A stretch of DNA of 64,000 nucleotides from Yersinia rochesterensis (lineage in GTDB: Bacteria; Pseudomonadota; Gammaproteobacteria; Enterobacterales; Enterobacteriaceae), in the NCBI RefSeq assembly GCF_003600645.1, contig NZ_CP032482.1, positions 2,294,001 through 2,358,000 on the forward strand. Direction: 5' to 3'. Both the position numbers and the translations under genes were made by a program. Below, piece by piece: positions 54,742 to 64,000 of this stretch. Under the pieces are notes generated by a model that saw only the letters and a list, made by a program, of their open reading frames with translations, did no database searches and was not told the DNA's origin. Every line of letters begins with the position of its first letter. Positions within the stretch are counted from its first letter, which is position 1.

Positions 54742-55854
54742 TCATCGTAAGGATACAGGATAGACAGCTCCTAAAATGGTCTCACAACTGGCGCCGGTCA
54801 CCGAGGGCAAATTGCCCGATTTACCGGATAAAGTTCGGAATGCCAGCCAGGCGAAGGCCAATGCTTCCATATCATCGCCACTGACGCCAAAATCATCGGT
54901 GACACACACTTCAGTACCCGGCAGCAAGGTTGACATCCGCGACATGACTAATGGGTTGCGCGCCCCGCCCCCGCAGACCAATAACCGCTCACAGCCTCCG
55001 GCTAACTGCACTTGCTCAGCAATAGACAGTGCGGTTAGCTCCGCTAATGTCGCCTGAATATCCTCAGGTTTTATGCCCGGAATTTTAGTCAATTGCTCAT
55101 CCAACCATCCTGCATTGAAATATTCGCGCCCGGTGCTTTTCGGCGCGGGTTTGGCAAAGTAGGGATCACTGAACATTAGTTTCAGGAGTGGCTGATTAAC
55201 CCGCCCTGACTGGGCCCAAGCGGCGTCTTTGTCATAAGGTAAGGAGCGATTGCGCCAAATCCAGCTATCCATCAGCATATTCCCAGGCCCGGTATCAAAA
55301 CCGCGCACCGGCGAATCAGGTAATAGCAGAGATAAATTCGCAATGCCGCCAATGTTCAACACCATCCGCCGCTCAGTGGAATGGGCTAACAATGCATGGT
55401 GGAAGGCCGGAACCAGAGGTGCGCCCTGCCCGCCATAGGCCATATCCCGGCGACGAAAGTCCCCGACAGTGGCAATTTTTGTCATGGCAGCAATACGGTT
55501 GTTATCACCTAATTGCAGGGTAAAGGCCGGCTCTCCCAGCGGCTCATGCCATACTGTTTGCCCGTGACAGCCAATGGCGGTGATATCTTGCCCCGTCAAC
55601 CCCTCTTTGGCCAATAGCGCCAACACGGCTTCGGCAAATAACATCCCCAATTGGGCATCGAGCTTACCCACTGCGGATAGTGTGGTCGACTGCCCCTGGC
55701 ACATGCCAAGAATGTCGTTCTTCAGCTGTAGCGGCATCGGGTGGCAATAACTGGCCTGCTGAGCCACCATGCGCTCATCAATGGCAGCCAGCACGACGTC
55801 AACGCCATCCAGACTGGTTCCTGACATAACTCCAATAAAACGGCCTGATTTCAT
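54742..55854 (-). CDS. anmK: Anhydro-N-acetylmuramic acid kinase
   Basis: AnmK (370 residues) phosphorylates and opens 1,6-anhydro-MurNAc during murein recycling. The [20 protein letters not shown]-binding motif starts the protein. [19 protein letters not shown] and VCGGGARNP motifs follow, with the catalytic Asp in FDTGPGN. ATG at 55854; the upstream frame to 55896 lacks family match. It shares the recycling theme with mpaA and ycjG elsewhere in the window. Confidence 0.95.
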   Translation of the reverse strand: MKSGRFIGVMSGTSLDGVDVVLAAIDERMVAQQASYCHPMPLQLKNDILGMCQGQSTTLSAVGKLDAQLGMLFAEAVLALLAKEGLTGQDITAIGCHGQTVWHEPLGEPAFTLQLGDNNRIAAMTKIATVGDFRRRDMAYGGQGAPLVPAFHHALLAHSTERRMVLNIGGIANLSLLLPDSPVRGFDTGPGNMLMDSWIWRNRSLPYDKDAAWAQSGRVNQPLLKLMFSDPYFAKPAPKSTGREYFNAGWLDEQLTKIPGIKPEDIQATLAELTALSIAEQVQLAGGCERLLVCGGGARNPLVMSRMSTLLPGTEVCVTDDFGVSGDDMEALAFAWLAFRTLSGKSGNLPSVTGASCETILGAVYPVSLR

Positions 55855-56296
55855 AGCAATGACCTTATTTCCCGTTGAGGGACAAAATAGCAACAAGACT
55901 TTACGCCAGCTTAGTCAGAATAATAAAATTAACACCATGAAAAGATATACTTTTTTAAGTGTATACCGCCATAGGGGCATGTCTTAAAGAAGGTTTTCTA
56001 TTTGCAGGAAGAATCACATAAAAGTTATTGATGCTGACATTTTCGTTTACAGCATGATATTTCTGACTTTAAGAAAGTTAAACCGCCGTTTAATATTGGT
56101 TGAGCTATCACCCGCTAAGCTGCGGATCCATTAATGTGGTCGAAAACTTAAACGACCATCAAAAATAAGTTAAGTAGTGAAATAAATACTGGGGTAAGCC
56201 ATACTTTATGCAAATACTAGGCCGTCAATAGGCTGGATTTGGATATACCAGACATACTGAACCCTAATACGGTTATGCATTTTAATAGGAGTTTTT
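55855..56296. other. Divergent promoter region anmK/slyB
   Basis: About 440 bases with no gene. A perfect palindrome TTAAAC-N4-GTTTAA lies at 56078-56093. SlyB belongs to the PhoP regulon in E. coli, but I see no clear direct-repeat PhoP box. An AGGAG site precedes slyB. Confidence 0.45.
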
Positions 56297-56764
56297 ATGA
56301 TCAAGCCATTAATCGCCATCGCTATTGCTGCGGTAACTCTAACCGGTTGTGCCAACAACAGCACCTTGTCTGGTGACGTTTTTAGTGCATCACAAGCCAA
56401 ACAAGTACAGACGGTGACTTACGGCACATTGCTTTCCGTTCGTCCGGTCACCATCCAAGGCGGCGATGACAACAATGTTATGGGCGCTATCGGTGGTGCT
56501 GTTCTGGGTGGTTTCCTGGGGAATACTGTGGGTGGCGGTACCGGACGTAGCCTGGCGACCGCAGCGGGCGCAGTGGCCGGTGGTATGGCAGGACAAGGTG
56601 TTCAGGGTGCAATGAACCGTACTGACGGCGTGCAACTTGAAGTGCGTAAAGATGATGGCACAACCATTCTGGTGGTTCAGAAACAAGGCCCAACCCGCTT
56701 TAGCGTTGGCCAGCGCGTTATGCTCGCCAGCAGTGGTAGCACCGTCACTGTTAGCCCGCGTTAA
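56297..56764 (+). CDS. slyB: Outer-membrane lipoprotein SlyB
   Basis: SlyB (155 residues) is a glycine-zipper lipoprotein. Lipobox LTGC with the modified Cys18. The glycine-zipper region (about 62-105) is GAIGGAVLGGFLGNTVGGGTG then AAGAVAGGMAGQGVQGA. A C-terminal beta domain follows. In E. coli SlyB oligomers stabilise outer-membrane proteins under envelope stress, and the gene is PhoPQ-controlled. Divergent from anmK and convergent with slyA, as in E. coli. Confidence 0.95.
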   Translation: MIKPLIAIAIAAVTLTGCANNSTLSGDVFSASQAKQVQTVTYGTLLSVRPVTIQGGDDNNVMGAIGGAVLGGFLGNTVGGGTGRSLATAAGAVAGGMAGQGVQGAMNRTDGVQLEVRKDDGTTILVVQKQGPTRFSVGQRVMLASSGSTVTVSPR

Positions 56765-56834
56765 TTAATACCGCATGCGACAATACATCAGTAACAGTGC
56801 ATTAATAACAGCACACGCGTGATGTCATCGATAA

Positions 56835-56869
56835 AAGCCAGAGATCATAACGATCTCTGGCTTATTTTT
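56835..56869 (+). terminator. slyB terminator
   Basis: A 12-bp stem AAGCCAGAGATC / GATCTCTGGCTT with an ATAAC loop, then ATTTTT. Likely used from both sides, as slyA converges. Confidence 0.88.
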
Positions 56870-56918
56870 ACGGCTAAAAATTTTCTTTCTGCTGTGAATA
56901 GAGTCGTAACGCTTTATT

Positions 56919-57362
<444 letters not shown>

Positions 57363-57366
57363 TTAT

Positions 57367-57378
57367 TTAGCGTGCTAG
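57367..57378. promoter_or_regulatory. Candidate SlyA/RovA operator
   Basis: TTAGCGTGCTAG is close to the palindromic SlyA consensus TTAGCAAGCTAA (9 of 12) and lies just upstream of slyA. Autoregulation by SlyA/RovA is known; binding here is inferred. Confidence 0.5.
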
Positions 57379-57530
57379 CATAACTACCAGAGTCCAGTCT
57401 ATTTTGAGTAATTAACATTAAAAACACAAATGTATATATACCGTCGATGCTAGGACAATAGCAATAAATACGGAAAATCCTTTAAAAATATTTATGAATT
57501 TACTTAAATTACCACTTAAGGATTAACCTT

Positions 57531-57767
57531 ATGTATGTATCAATATTATCCGCAAAGGCACCCTTATCAGATTTGGTATTAGGTGCGTCTATCTATTTCC
57601 CACCAATATTCAAGGCAGTTATACTCGGTTTGGTGCTATGGCTATTGATCCATCATGTGCTGCGGAATTGGATCTACTCTGGTGATATCTGGCATCCAAT
57701 ATTAATGGATCTATCCATTTTTGTCATTGCGGTCAGCGTTTCTTTATGGATATTAGCCAGTTGGTAA
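57531..57767 (+). CDS. ydhI: DUF1656 inner membrane protein YdhI
   Basis: YdhI (78 residues) is a small membrane protein with two helices (about 30-48 and 58-75). The [15 protein letters not shown]-terminal motif is characteristic of DUF1656/AaeX-like partners of aromatic-acid efflux systems. First gene of ydhIJK, 6 bases before ydhJ. Confidence 0.9.
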   Translation: MYVSILSAKAPLSDLVLGASIYFPPIFKAVILGLVLWLLIHHVLRNWIYSGDIWHPILMDLSIFVIAVSVSLWILASW

Positions 57768-57773
57768 ATTGAT

Positions 57774-58631
57774 ATGAATCATCCGTCACTTAAATATTTC
57801 TCTTCAGTCATCGTGTTCGCCCTCGCACTCTGTGCCGGTTGGTGGATGTGGAATTATTATATGCAATCACCCTGGACTCGCGATGGTAAAGTCCGGGCAG
57901 AATTAGTCAGTATCACACCAGAAGTCTCTGGTCGATTGGTTAAAATATTAGTTCATGATAACCAGTTGGTAAGCTCGGGTAGCTTATTATTTGTGATTGA
58001 CCCACAACCCTACCAATTGGCTCTGGATAATGCTCAAGCGGCCGTAGTGCGTGCTCAGGCTGAATTAGCTAAAGCCAATCATGAGGCCGAACGTCGCCGA
58101 AACTTACCCAAAAACATCATTTCAGGTGAAGATCTTGATATCGCCAACCTAACAGCGGACAGCATGAAAGCGGCCTATCAAGGCGCGTTGGCAAGCCTCG
58201 AGCAAGCGAAGTGGAACCTTAGCAAAACTAACATTTATGCCCCAACCAACGGGTACATCACCAACTTGCAAACCCGCGTAGGTGACTATGCCACTACCGG
58301 TACGCCATTAGTCGCGCTAATCGATACTGATTCATTCTATGTGATGGGCTATTTCGAAGAAACTAAGCTCAGACACATTAGAGAAGGTAATAAAGCTAAT
58401 ATTGTTTTGTATAATGGAAACATTCCTTTACAGGGAGTGGTGGAAAGTATTGGGCGCGCCATTTATGACCAAAGTGTCGATACTGGCGGTAATTTATTAG
58501 TGGATGTGAAACCGAATGTGCCCTGGGTGCGTCTGGCACAGCGAGTTCCGGTGAGGATTAAATTGTTGGATGTCCCGGCTGATGTCACATTGATTGCTGG
58601 CACCACCTGCACCATTTCGCTGGTGGATTAA
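57774..58631 (+). CDS. ydhJ: Membrane fusion protein YdhJ
   Basis: YdhJ (285 residues) is a HlyD/AaeA-type periplasmic adaptor. One N-terminal membrane helix (about 11-29) leads to the WTRDGKVRAELVSITPEVSGRL lipoyl half. A coiled-coil hairpin (about 75-135) is followed by the second lipoyl half (NIYAPTNGYITNLQTRVGDY). It should link the YdhK pump to an outer-membrane channel. The ydhK start is 3 bases after its stop. Confidence 0.94.
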   Translation: MNHPSLKYFSSVIVFALALCAGWWMWNYYMQSPWTRDGKVRAELVSITPEVSGRLVKILVHDNQLVSSGSLLFVIDPQPYQLALDNAQAAVVRAQAELAKANHEAERRRNLPKNIISGEDLDIANLTADSMKAAYQGALASLEQAKWNLSKTNIYAPTNGYITNLQTRVGDYATTGTPLVALIDTDSFYVMGYFEETKLRHIREGNKANIVLYNGNIPLQGVVESIGRAIYDQSVDTGGNLLVDVKPNVPWVRLAQRVPVRIKLLDVPADVTLIAGTTCTISLVD

Positions 58632-58634
58632 ACC

Positions 58635-60695
58635 ATGCGCCTCACTCTCCCCTCATGGCAACAAACGCCTTGGGGCAAGGCTAATGCGGGTCAGTGGCGT
58701 TACGCACTGCGTAATTCGCTGGCTATGTGTTTATCCCTATGGATTGCGTTTACGCTGAATTTAGATGAGCCATACTGGGCGATGACCTCCGCAGCGGTGG
58801 TCAGTTTCCCGACCATCGGGGGCGTCATCAGCAAGAGTATCGGGCGAGTTATTGGCAGCCTGATTGGTGCTGCGGCATCATTGATAATTGCCGGCCATTG
58901 CCTAAATGACCCCTGGCTGTTTACTTTTGTCATTGCCACTTGGATTGGCCTGTGCACATTTGTCTCAAATCACTATCAAAATAACGTTTCCTATGCTTTT
59001 GCTTTAGCCGGCTACACCACCGCGATCATCGCTTTCTCTACCGTCAATACCACTGACACACAACAAATCTTTGATATCGCCCAGGCCCGAGTCTGTGAGG
59101 TGATTACCGGCATTCTCTGCGGCGGTCTGATGATGATGCTGCTCCCCAGCACTTCAGACGGCGAAGCACTGCTGACATCATTGCGCCGTATGCAATCGCG
59201 CTTGCTGGAACACGCAGAATTATTGTGGCAAACCGAACAAACGCCACAAATTCGCACTTCACATGAGGGAGTCATTGGGCAGATCCTCACCATGAATCTG
59301 CTGCGTATTCAGGCTTTTTGGAGCCATTACCGCTTACGGCGGCAAAATAATGTATTGAATTTTATTCTGCATCGCCAGCTACGCATCACCAGCGTGATTA
59401 CCAGTTTGCGCCGCATGCTAGTTAACTGGCCATTGCCGCCAGAGAATCTGCCAGCCGTGCTCGCGCAATTGCTAGCGGCCTTGCAGCAACCGGGCTGTGA
59501 TAAATACCAGATAGCCAAGATCCTGCAACAAATTGCTCCTCATGATGAGTTTGATTATCGCCATCGGGCTTTTTGGTTAAGATTGCGGCATTTTTGTTGG
59601 CTTTATTTGCAGGTGAATCGCTGGCTGGCGCAACTGGATAAAGAACCTGAAATCGGCATGGTGTTACCGCCGCCAGTGACCTCATTGGCGCGCCATACTG
59701 ATACTTATGAGGCCGCTTATAATGGTCTGAGAACCTTTGTTTGCATTGTTATCGGCTGTGCATTCTGGATACATACTCAGTGGAGCTCAGGCAGTGCCGC
59801 GCTGGCATTGGCGGCGGTGAGTTGCGTGCTCTACTCCGCCACTCCCTCACCGACAGAAAGTATTGCCACGCTACTGAAAGCCATTGTTTTGCTCTCTATT
59901 AGCTGCTTTATTCTGAAGTTTGGCGTGATGGTGCAACTTGATGATTTTTGGCAATTTGCCGTGCTGTTATTCCCGATTCTAATCACCATGCAAATGATGA
60001 AACTTCAGCATCCGACTTATACCGCCCTGTGGGGGCAATTGATTGTTTTTATGGGGTCGTTTCTGAGTGTGACCAACCCGCCCAGCTATGATTACCAAGA
60101 CTTTCTAAATGATAACCTCGGCAAGCTAGTGGGCGTCATGTTGGCGGGCGTTGCATTTCAGCTACTGCGCCCTAGCTCCGATAAACGCAAAAGTCGGCGA
60201 ATTATTCGTATGTTACGGCGTGATTTTATCGACCAGCTCAGCAGCCATCCGCAACAAAGCCAGAGTCAGTTTGAATCACTGATATATCACCGCATTAATC
60301 AACTCAATCTCAGCAAAGATCAACCGGCGCGCTTGTGGCTGCTCCGCTGGGGCATGGTGCTGCTCAATTGCAGCCATGTGGTGTGGCAGTTGCGTGATTG
60401 GCAAACCACTTCAGCCCCTTTATCCGCGGTGCGGGATGTGTGTATTCACTGTCTGAAAGGCTGCATGACCGAAAAAGGTGTTCAGCCCAGTTCACTGCAA
60501 GCCACGTTGCAGGAATTACAGCGCATGAATGCAATTCTAGGACAATATCCGGATGCCTCTGGCCGAGAGTTGGCCGGGCTTATCTGGCGATTGTATTGCT
60601 CGCTGACTCAACTTCAGTTGGCAGTGCCGGGTGAGGAAAATAGTGCTGGCGAGGAAAATAGTGCTGATGAGAAAGATAAAGTTGCGCCAGCCTGA
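58635..60695 (+). CDS. ydhK: FUSC-family efflux protein YdhK
   Basis: YdhK (686 residues) is an inner-membrane pump of the aromatic acid exporter (FUSC/AaeB-like) family. Two repeats of about five helices (residues 20-175 and 365-520) are each followed by a cytoplasmic helical domain. The signatures [19 protein letters not shown] and GSLIGAA are typical. The substrate is unknown. The last residues include a duplicated [12 protein letters not shown] from an 18-bp tandem repeat (60633-60668). A hairpin overlapping the stop (TGCGCCAG / CTGGCGCA, 60683-60709) may act as terminator. Confidence 0.93.
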   Translation: MRLTLPSWQQTPWGKANAGQWRYALRNSLAMCLSLWIAFTLNLDEPYWAMTSAAVVSFPTIGGVISKSIGRVIGSLIGAAASLIIAGHCLNDPWLFTFVIATWIGLCTFVSNHYQNNVSYAFALAGYTTAIIAFSTVNTTDTQQIFDIAQARVCEVITGILCGGLMMMLLPSTSDGEALLTSLRRMQSRLLEHAELLWQTEQTPQIRTSHEGVIGQILTMNLLRIQAFWSHYRLRRQNNVLNFILHRQLRITSVITSLRRMLVNWPLPPENLPAVLAQLLAALQQPGCDKYQIAKILQQIAPHDEFDYRHRAFWLRLRHFCWLYLQVNRWLAQLDKEPEIGMVLPPPVTSLARHTDTYEAAYNGLRTFVCIVIGCAFWIHTQWSSGSAALALAAVSCVLYSATPSPTESIATLLKAIVLLSISCFILKFGVMVQLDDFWQFAVLLFPILITMQMMKLQHPTYTALWGQLIVFMGSFLSVTNPPSYDYQDFLNDNLGKLVGVMLAGVAFQLLRPSSDKRKSRRIIRMLRRDFIDQLSSHPQQSQSQFESLIYHRINQLNLSKDQPARLWLLRWGMVLLNCSHVVWQLRDWQTTSAPLSAVRDVCIHCLKGCMTEKGVQPSSLQATLQELQRMNAILGQYPDASGRELAGLIWRLYCSLTQLQLAVPGEENSAGEENSADEKDKVAPA

Positions 60696-60719
60696 AGCTC
60701 GCTGGCGCAGAGAACTCAC

Positions 60720-61616
60720 TTAAGGCACGTCATAGCCCAGCGCAGCACGGCGAATACGGAACCATTGCTGGCGTGTCATTGTGAGAGAGAGTGACGCCCA
60801 TGCGGATTTAACCCGCGCTATCTTACCAGAACCAATAATTGGTAATGGCGCCGAAGGCAAACGTAGCACCCAGGCATAAACCACTTGTTCAATACTTTCA
60901 GCGTCGATTTCGTCCGCTACTGTCTGTAATTCATTACGCAATGTTTGGAACTCAGGGTCACTAAACAGGCGGCCACCGCCCAAACAAGACCATGCCATGG
61001 GCTTAATACGCAACTGTTGGCAAGCATCAAGTGTCCCATCCACAATCGCGGGCTGATGCAGCGGTGAAATCTCTACCTGATTCGTGACCAATGAGAATGG
61101 CAGCCGTGATTGCAGTAAACTGAATTGCGCAGGCGAAAAGTTTGAAACGCCAAAATGTTTTACTTTGCCGCTTTGGTGTAACTGAGTGAATGCCTCAGCC
61201 ACTTCGTCTGCATCCATCAATGGATCTGGGCGATGAATTAGCAACAAATCAAGGTAGTCTGTATGCAGATGCGTCAAAGATTGTTCTGCACTTTCAATGA
61301 TATGAGAGCGGTCAGTAATATAATGTCCCAAGGCATGCTCTGGCTTAGCTGTGGTGGCAATGCCACATTTACTGACTAACTCCAGTTGGCTGCGTAGGGA
61401 GGGTTTAAGACGTAATGCTTGCCCGAATGCCTGTTCGCATTGATAACCGCCGTAAATATCAGCATGATCCGCAGTTGTGATACCCAACTCAATATGTTGC
61501 TCGATAAAAGTCAACAATTGCGCCGGAGTCATGTCCCATTCCATCAGCCGCCAATAACCGCAAATCATGCGAGAAAATTCAGGCCCGATCGGAGCCAGTT
61601 GACTACGTGTATCCAT
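60720..61616 (-). CDS. ydhF: Aldo-keto reductase YdhF
   Basis: YdhF (298 residues) is an NADPH-dependent aldo-keto reductase with a TIM barrel. The catalytic set is visible: Asp and Tyr in TTADHADIYGGY, Lys in LVSKCGIA, and His in LLLIHRPDPLMD. The C-terminal IGSGKIARVKSA binds NADPH. Start at 61616, with SQLAPIGPEFSRMICGYWRL as in E. coli. The substrate is not known. Confidence 0.93.
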   Translation of the reverse strand: MDTRSQLAPIGPEFSRMICGYWRLMEWDMTPAQLLTFIEQHIELGITTADHADIYGGYQCEQAFGQALRLKPSLRSQLELVSKCGIATTAKPEHALGHYITDRSHIIESAEQSLTHLHTDYLDLLLIHRPDPLMDADEVAEAFTQLHQSGKVKHFGVSNFSPAQFSLLQSRLPFSLVTNQVEISPLHQPAIVDGTLDACQQLRIKPMAWSCLGGGRLFSDPEFQTLRNELQTVADEIDAESIEQVVYAWVLRLPSAPLPIIGSGKIARVKSAWASLSLTMTRQQWFRIRRAALGYDVP

Positions 61617-61753
61617 TATTAGCTACCTCATTTATTTATCTGCCCATAAGCATACACAACCCGCAGAAAGGTTAAATCCTCCCAGGGCAATGAATTGGGG
61701 CTGATCAACGAAACCGCCATAATCGCTAAACACTAAGGCAAAATAATGACGCA

Positions 61754-62014
61754 TCAGAATAATGAAGGTTGTTCTGGTAAGGGATCATCCTGTTGTTTGT
61801 TAGCCCGCTGCAAACGCAACAGCCGTTGACGACACAACCGCAGGACATCTCGCTTTTGCGGGTCACTCATTTTTATCCAATGAAAGCGCTCATCCCGGCT
61901 ACGCATACACCCACGACAAAAGCCACGGTCATCTGTTTGGCAGATACCGCGGCACGGGCTGGGGATGTCAAAAAACTCAAGTTGCTGAGCCAAATCGCCT
62001 CCTGCTGCTGACAT
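61754..62014 (-). CDS. ydhL: DUF1289 protein YdhL
   Basis: An 86-residue protein with the DUF1289 cysteine motif SPCRGICQTDDRGFCRGCMRSRDER (four Cys in two pairs, a likely metal site). A basic helix VLRLCRQRLLRLQRANK and the ending PEQPSLF follow, as in E. coli YdhL. The first ten residues of the longer frame (from 62044) are Ser-rich with no family match, so the ATG at 62014 is preferred; the core begins at AQQLEFF. Function is unknown. Confidence 0.82.
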   Translation of the reverse strand: MSAAGGDLAQQLEFFDIPSPCRGICQTDDRGFCRGCMRSRDERFHWIKMSDPQKRDVLRLCRQRLLRLQRANKQQDDPLPEQPSLF

Positions 62015-62214
62015 ACCTGAAGAACTTGAGATTGCAGCTAACACCCCTGCGGCCCCAAGTACAAGAGGTATACTTTAATTGAAGACTGCTTCACGGCGGG
62101 TGACAAGTCTTATTATTCATCATTCCTCACAAGGCACCCTGATGACTAAGGTTATCTTAAGTTTTATTCAGTAGCATTCTGTCAATTAGTAAACTGTAGG
62201 GTCTTATTTTCACA

Positions 62215-63846
62215 ATGAATGCTCGATATAAGTTACAGTGTAACGATTTGGTTTTTATTTTAGCCAATGCTCTGTTTTTTACTCTCTTCCAGAATGCGCT
62301 GTTTATTGATAAAGCTTGGTCGCTCATTCACTTTGACAGCAGTGACAGTTATTTCTTTGCCGCCACTATACCGGTGGTCATTTTCTGCGCTCTTAATATT
62401 ATTTTCAGCCTGTTGGCCGTACCCGTGTTACGCAAGCCCATTATTATTCTGTTTCTGCTCGGAGGGGCCGTCAGCAACTATTTTATGTTCAGTTATGGTG
62501 CCGTTATCGACGCCAATATGCTGCAAAATGCTTTTGAAACCAATGCGCAAGAAGCTACCGCCCTTTTCACACTGCGCATGGCTTTGTGGCTGCTAATGTT
62601 AGGTATCTTCCCCGCCACTCTTGTCTGCTTGGTGCGCATCAACGCAACGCGCCCTTGGTGGTATATGCTGGGGCTGCGAGCTGCCAATATCCTGCTATCA
62701 ACCGTCATTATCATGCTTGTCGCAACACTGTTTTATAAAGATTACGCCTCGCTTATCCGTAATAATAAAAGCATCGTTAAGATGCTCACACCGAGTAATT
62801 TTGTCAGCGGCAGTGTCCAGTTCGCCAAACATAAGTATTTCGCCAGTAATATGGCGCTAGTGACAATAGGCGAAGATGCCCATAAAGGCCCTTTAATTAG
62901 CGGGCAACAAAAGAAAACCTTGGTCATTTTAGTGGTGGGTGAAACTGCCAGAGCAGAGAGTTTTTCCTTGGGCGGCTATGGCCGAGAAACTAATCCACGC
63001 TTGCAAAAACAAGGTGTTATCTATTTCAAAAACGCATCGTCATGCGGGACTGAAACTGCGGTTTCGGTACCCTGCATGTTCTCCAATATGTCACGTAAAA
63101 ATTATGATGCCACACTGGCCAGCCACCAGCAGGGCTTGATGGATATTCTGGCTCGCGCCGGGTTAAATTTGTTGTGGCGCGAAAATGACGGCGGCTGTAA
63201 AGGTGCTTGCGACCGCATTCCCCATCAAGACGTCACCCAGTTACAACTCACTACCGATTGTGAGAATGGTGTCTGTTTGGATAACGCATTGCTCTACAAG
63301 TTAGATAATTATATCAATGGAATACAAGACGATAGCGTGATTGTACTGCACCAAATGGGCAGTCATGGCCCAGCCTATTACCGCCGCTCAACACCCGAGA
63401 TCCGTCAGTTTTCGCCAACCTGTGATAGCAACCAAATTCAGGATTGTACCTCCCAGGAGTTGGTGAATACCTACGACAATTCCATTCTTTATACTGATGC
63501 GATGCTAGACAGCACCGTTAAATTGCTGCAACAACATCATGATAAATTTAACACCGCGCTGGTCTATCTCTCTGACCACGGCGAGTCATTGGGTGAGAAT
63601 GGCCTGTATTTACACGGAACGCCCTATATGTTCGCCCCCAGCCAGCAAACACACATACCTTTATTGATGTGGTTATCTCCTGAATATACAAAAAACTATG
63701 GCATTAATCGCCAGTGTTTATCAGATAGCGCCCAACACGATGAAGTTTCACAAGACAATCTCTTCCACACCCTCCTGGGGATGATGAATATTCAAACTAC
63801 TGAATATCAGCCTGGAATGGATTTACTACAGAAATGCCGGAGTTAA
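62215..63846 (+). CDS. eptA: Lipid A phosphoethanolamine transferase EptA
   Basis: EptA (PmrC, 543 residues) transfers phosphoethanolamine from phosphatidylethanolamine to lipid A, lowering the charge that cationic peptides and polymyxin bind. Five N-terminal helices (to about 185) anchor a periplasmic alkaline-phosphatase-fold domain. VVGETARAESFSLGGYGRETNP has the metal-binding Glu, and the nucleophile is Thr279 in CGTETAVSVPC. YLSDHGESLGENGLYLHG carries Asp-His metal ligands. Several Cys pairs form disulfides. It stands alone here, without basRS next to it. Confidence 0.9.
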   Translation: MNARYKLQCNDLVFILANALFFTLFQNALFIDKAWSLIHFDSSDSYFFAATIPVVIFCALNIIFSLLAVPVLRKPIIILFLLGGAVSNYFMFSYGAVIDANMLQNAFETNAQEATALFTLRMALWLLMLGIFPATLVCLVRINATRPWWYMLGLRAANILLSTVIIMLVATLFYKDYASLIRNNKSIVKMLTPSNFVSGSVQFAKHKYFASNMALVTIGEDAHKGPLISGQQKKTLVILVVGETARAESFSLGGYGRETNPRLQKQGVIYFKNASSCGTETAVSVPCMFSNMSRKNYDATLASHQQGLMDILARAGLNLLWRENDGGCKGACDRIPHQDVTQLQLTTDCENGVCLDNALLYKLDNYINGIQDDSVIVLHQMGSHGPAYYRRSTPEIRQFSPTCDSNQIQDCTSQELVNTYDNSILYTDAMLDSTVKLLQQHHDKFNTALVYLSDHGESLGENGLYLHGTPYMFAPSQQTHIPLLMWLSPEYTKNYGINRQCLSDSAQHDEVSQDNLFHTLLGMMNIQTTEYQPGMDLLQKCRS

Positions 63847-63886
63847 GATTAATCGGTAAAATGCCCCAATAAATAGCCAAACTTAG

Positions 63887-63917
63887 TGCCAGTTTCTCCT
63901 CTGCTGGCATTTTTTTC
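63887..63917 (+). terminator. eptA terminator
   Basis: Stem TGCCAG / CTGGCA with an 11-base loop, then eight T (63910-63917). Confidence 0.8.
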
Positions 63918-63923
63918 TTGACC

Positions 63924-63939
63924 TAGACCAATCGGTCTA
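63924..63939 (+). promoter_or_regulatory. Candidate NemR operator
   Basis: TAGACCAATCGGTCTA is a perfect 6-bp inverted repeat with a 4-base centre. It lies 15 bases before the nemR ATG and matches the E. coli NemR box style (TAGACC / GGTCTA). NemR represses nemRA until modified by quinones, glyoxal or bleach. Confidence 0.75.
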
Positions 63940-63953
63940 TTAGTCTTTTAAGC

Positions 63954-64000
63954 ATGAACAAAATACAGCACGCACATGTAGACACCCGTGAACATCTGTT
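63954..64000 (+). CDS. nemR: Start of TetR-family regulator NemR (cut by window end)
   Basis: Only the first 15 codons are present (MNKIQHAHVDTREHL). DTREHLL is the start of E. coli NemR, and the operator and the position after ydhL/ydhF are conserved. The rest, and the expected nemA, lie beyond the window. Confidence 0.75.
   Translation, partial: MNKIQHAHVDTREHL

Noticed and set aside
55855..56296. PhoP box upstream of slyB
   Set aside because: Expected from E. coli, but only an inverted TTAAAC/GTTTAA palindrome is seen, not the direct repeat that PhoP binds.

Overview
The window looks like chromosomal DNA of an enterobacterium of the genus Yersinia, most likely from the Y. enterocolitica side of the genus. 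The gene order matches Escherichia coli block by block (asr-ydgU-ydgD; hrpA-azoR-ydbL-ynbE-ydbH-ldhA-ydbJ-nifJ; ttcA-fnrS-zntB; mppA-mpaA-ycjG-tpx-tyrR; ycjF-ycjX-pspDCBA-pspF; sapABCDF-yciW; dtpA-gstA-pdxY-tyrS-pdxH-mliC-anmK-slyB-slyA-ydhIJK-ydhF-ydhL-eptA-nemR). Between blocks there are ERIC repeats and an IS110/IS1111-type element of the kind found in Yersinia, plus AT-rich accessory genes. The species was not confirmed by any search.

Layout. 1-2.8 kb: acid-shock gene asr, tiny membrane protein ydgU, serine protease ydgD, and a RelE-like toxin with an Xre antitoxin. 3-14.4 kb: RNA helicase hrpA, azoreductase azoR, the outer-membrane lipid-transport trio ydbH-ynbE-ydbL, fermentative ldhA, lipoprotein ydbJ, an MgtC-family protein and an SMR efflux pump. 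ERIC elements separate several of these. 14.8-19.8 kb: nifJ (pyruvate:flavodoxin oxidoreductase) is cut near its 3' end by the IS element. 19.9-24.1 kb: a leaderless phosphatidylinositol phospholipase C, ttcA, the anaerobic sRNA fnrS with an FNR box, zntB, and two small unknown membrane proteins. 24.2-31.5 kb: murein peptide uptake and recycling genes, tpx, tyrR, and a RES-Xre toxin-antitoxin pair. 31.5-36.9 kb: the phage-shock cluster, with ycjXF continuous with pspABCD and pspF divergent. 36.9-38.4 kb: a two-gene AB-type ADP-ribosylating toxin locus followed by the iron-responsive sRNA ryhB. 38.7-45.7 kb: sapABCDF and yciW. 45.7-64 kb: a LysR regulator, dtpA, yohC, yjbD, gstA, B6-vitamer enzymes, tyrS, anmK, slyB/slyA, the ydhIJK efflux operon, eptA and the first bases of nemR.

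The most notable content is the toxin locus at 36948-38127. Its A subunit carries the whole pertussis-toxin S1 signature (Arg, His, Ser-Thr-Ser and Glu positions, and the Cys pair). Its small secreted partner has the size, Cys spacing and C-terminal layout of a heat-labile-enterotoxin-type B subunit. Two conserved sRNA genes were found by reading intergenic DNA: ryhB at 38331-38437 and fnrS at 22083-22206, each with a well-placed regulator box. Other points of interest are the IS-split nifJ, an IS end that probably encodes a guide RNA, the leaderless PI-PLC, and a RES toxin gene coupled to a 10-codon upstream ORF. No tRNA, rRNA, CRISPR array or prophage was seen.
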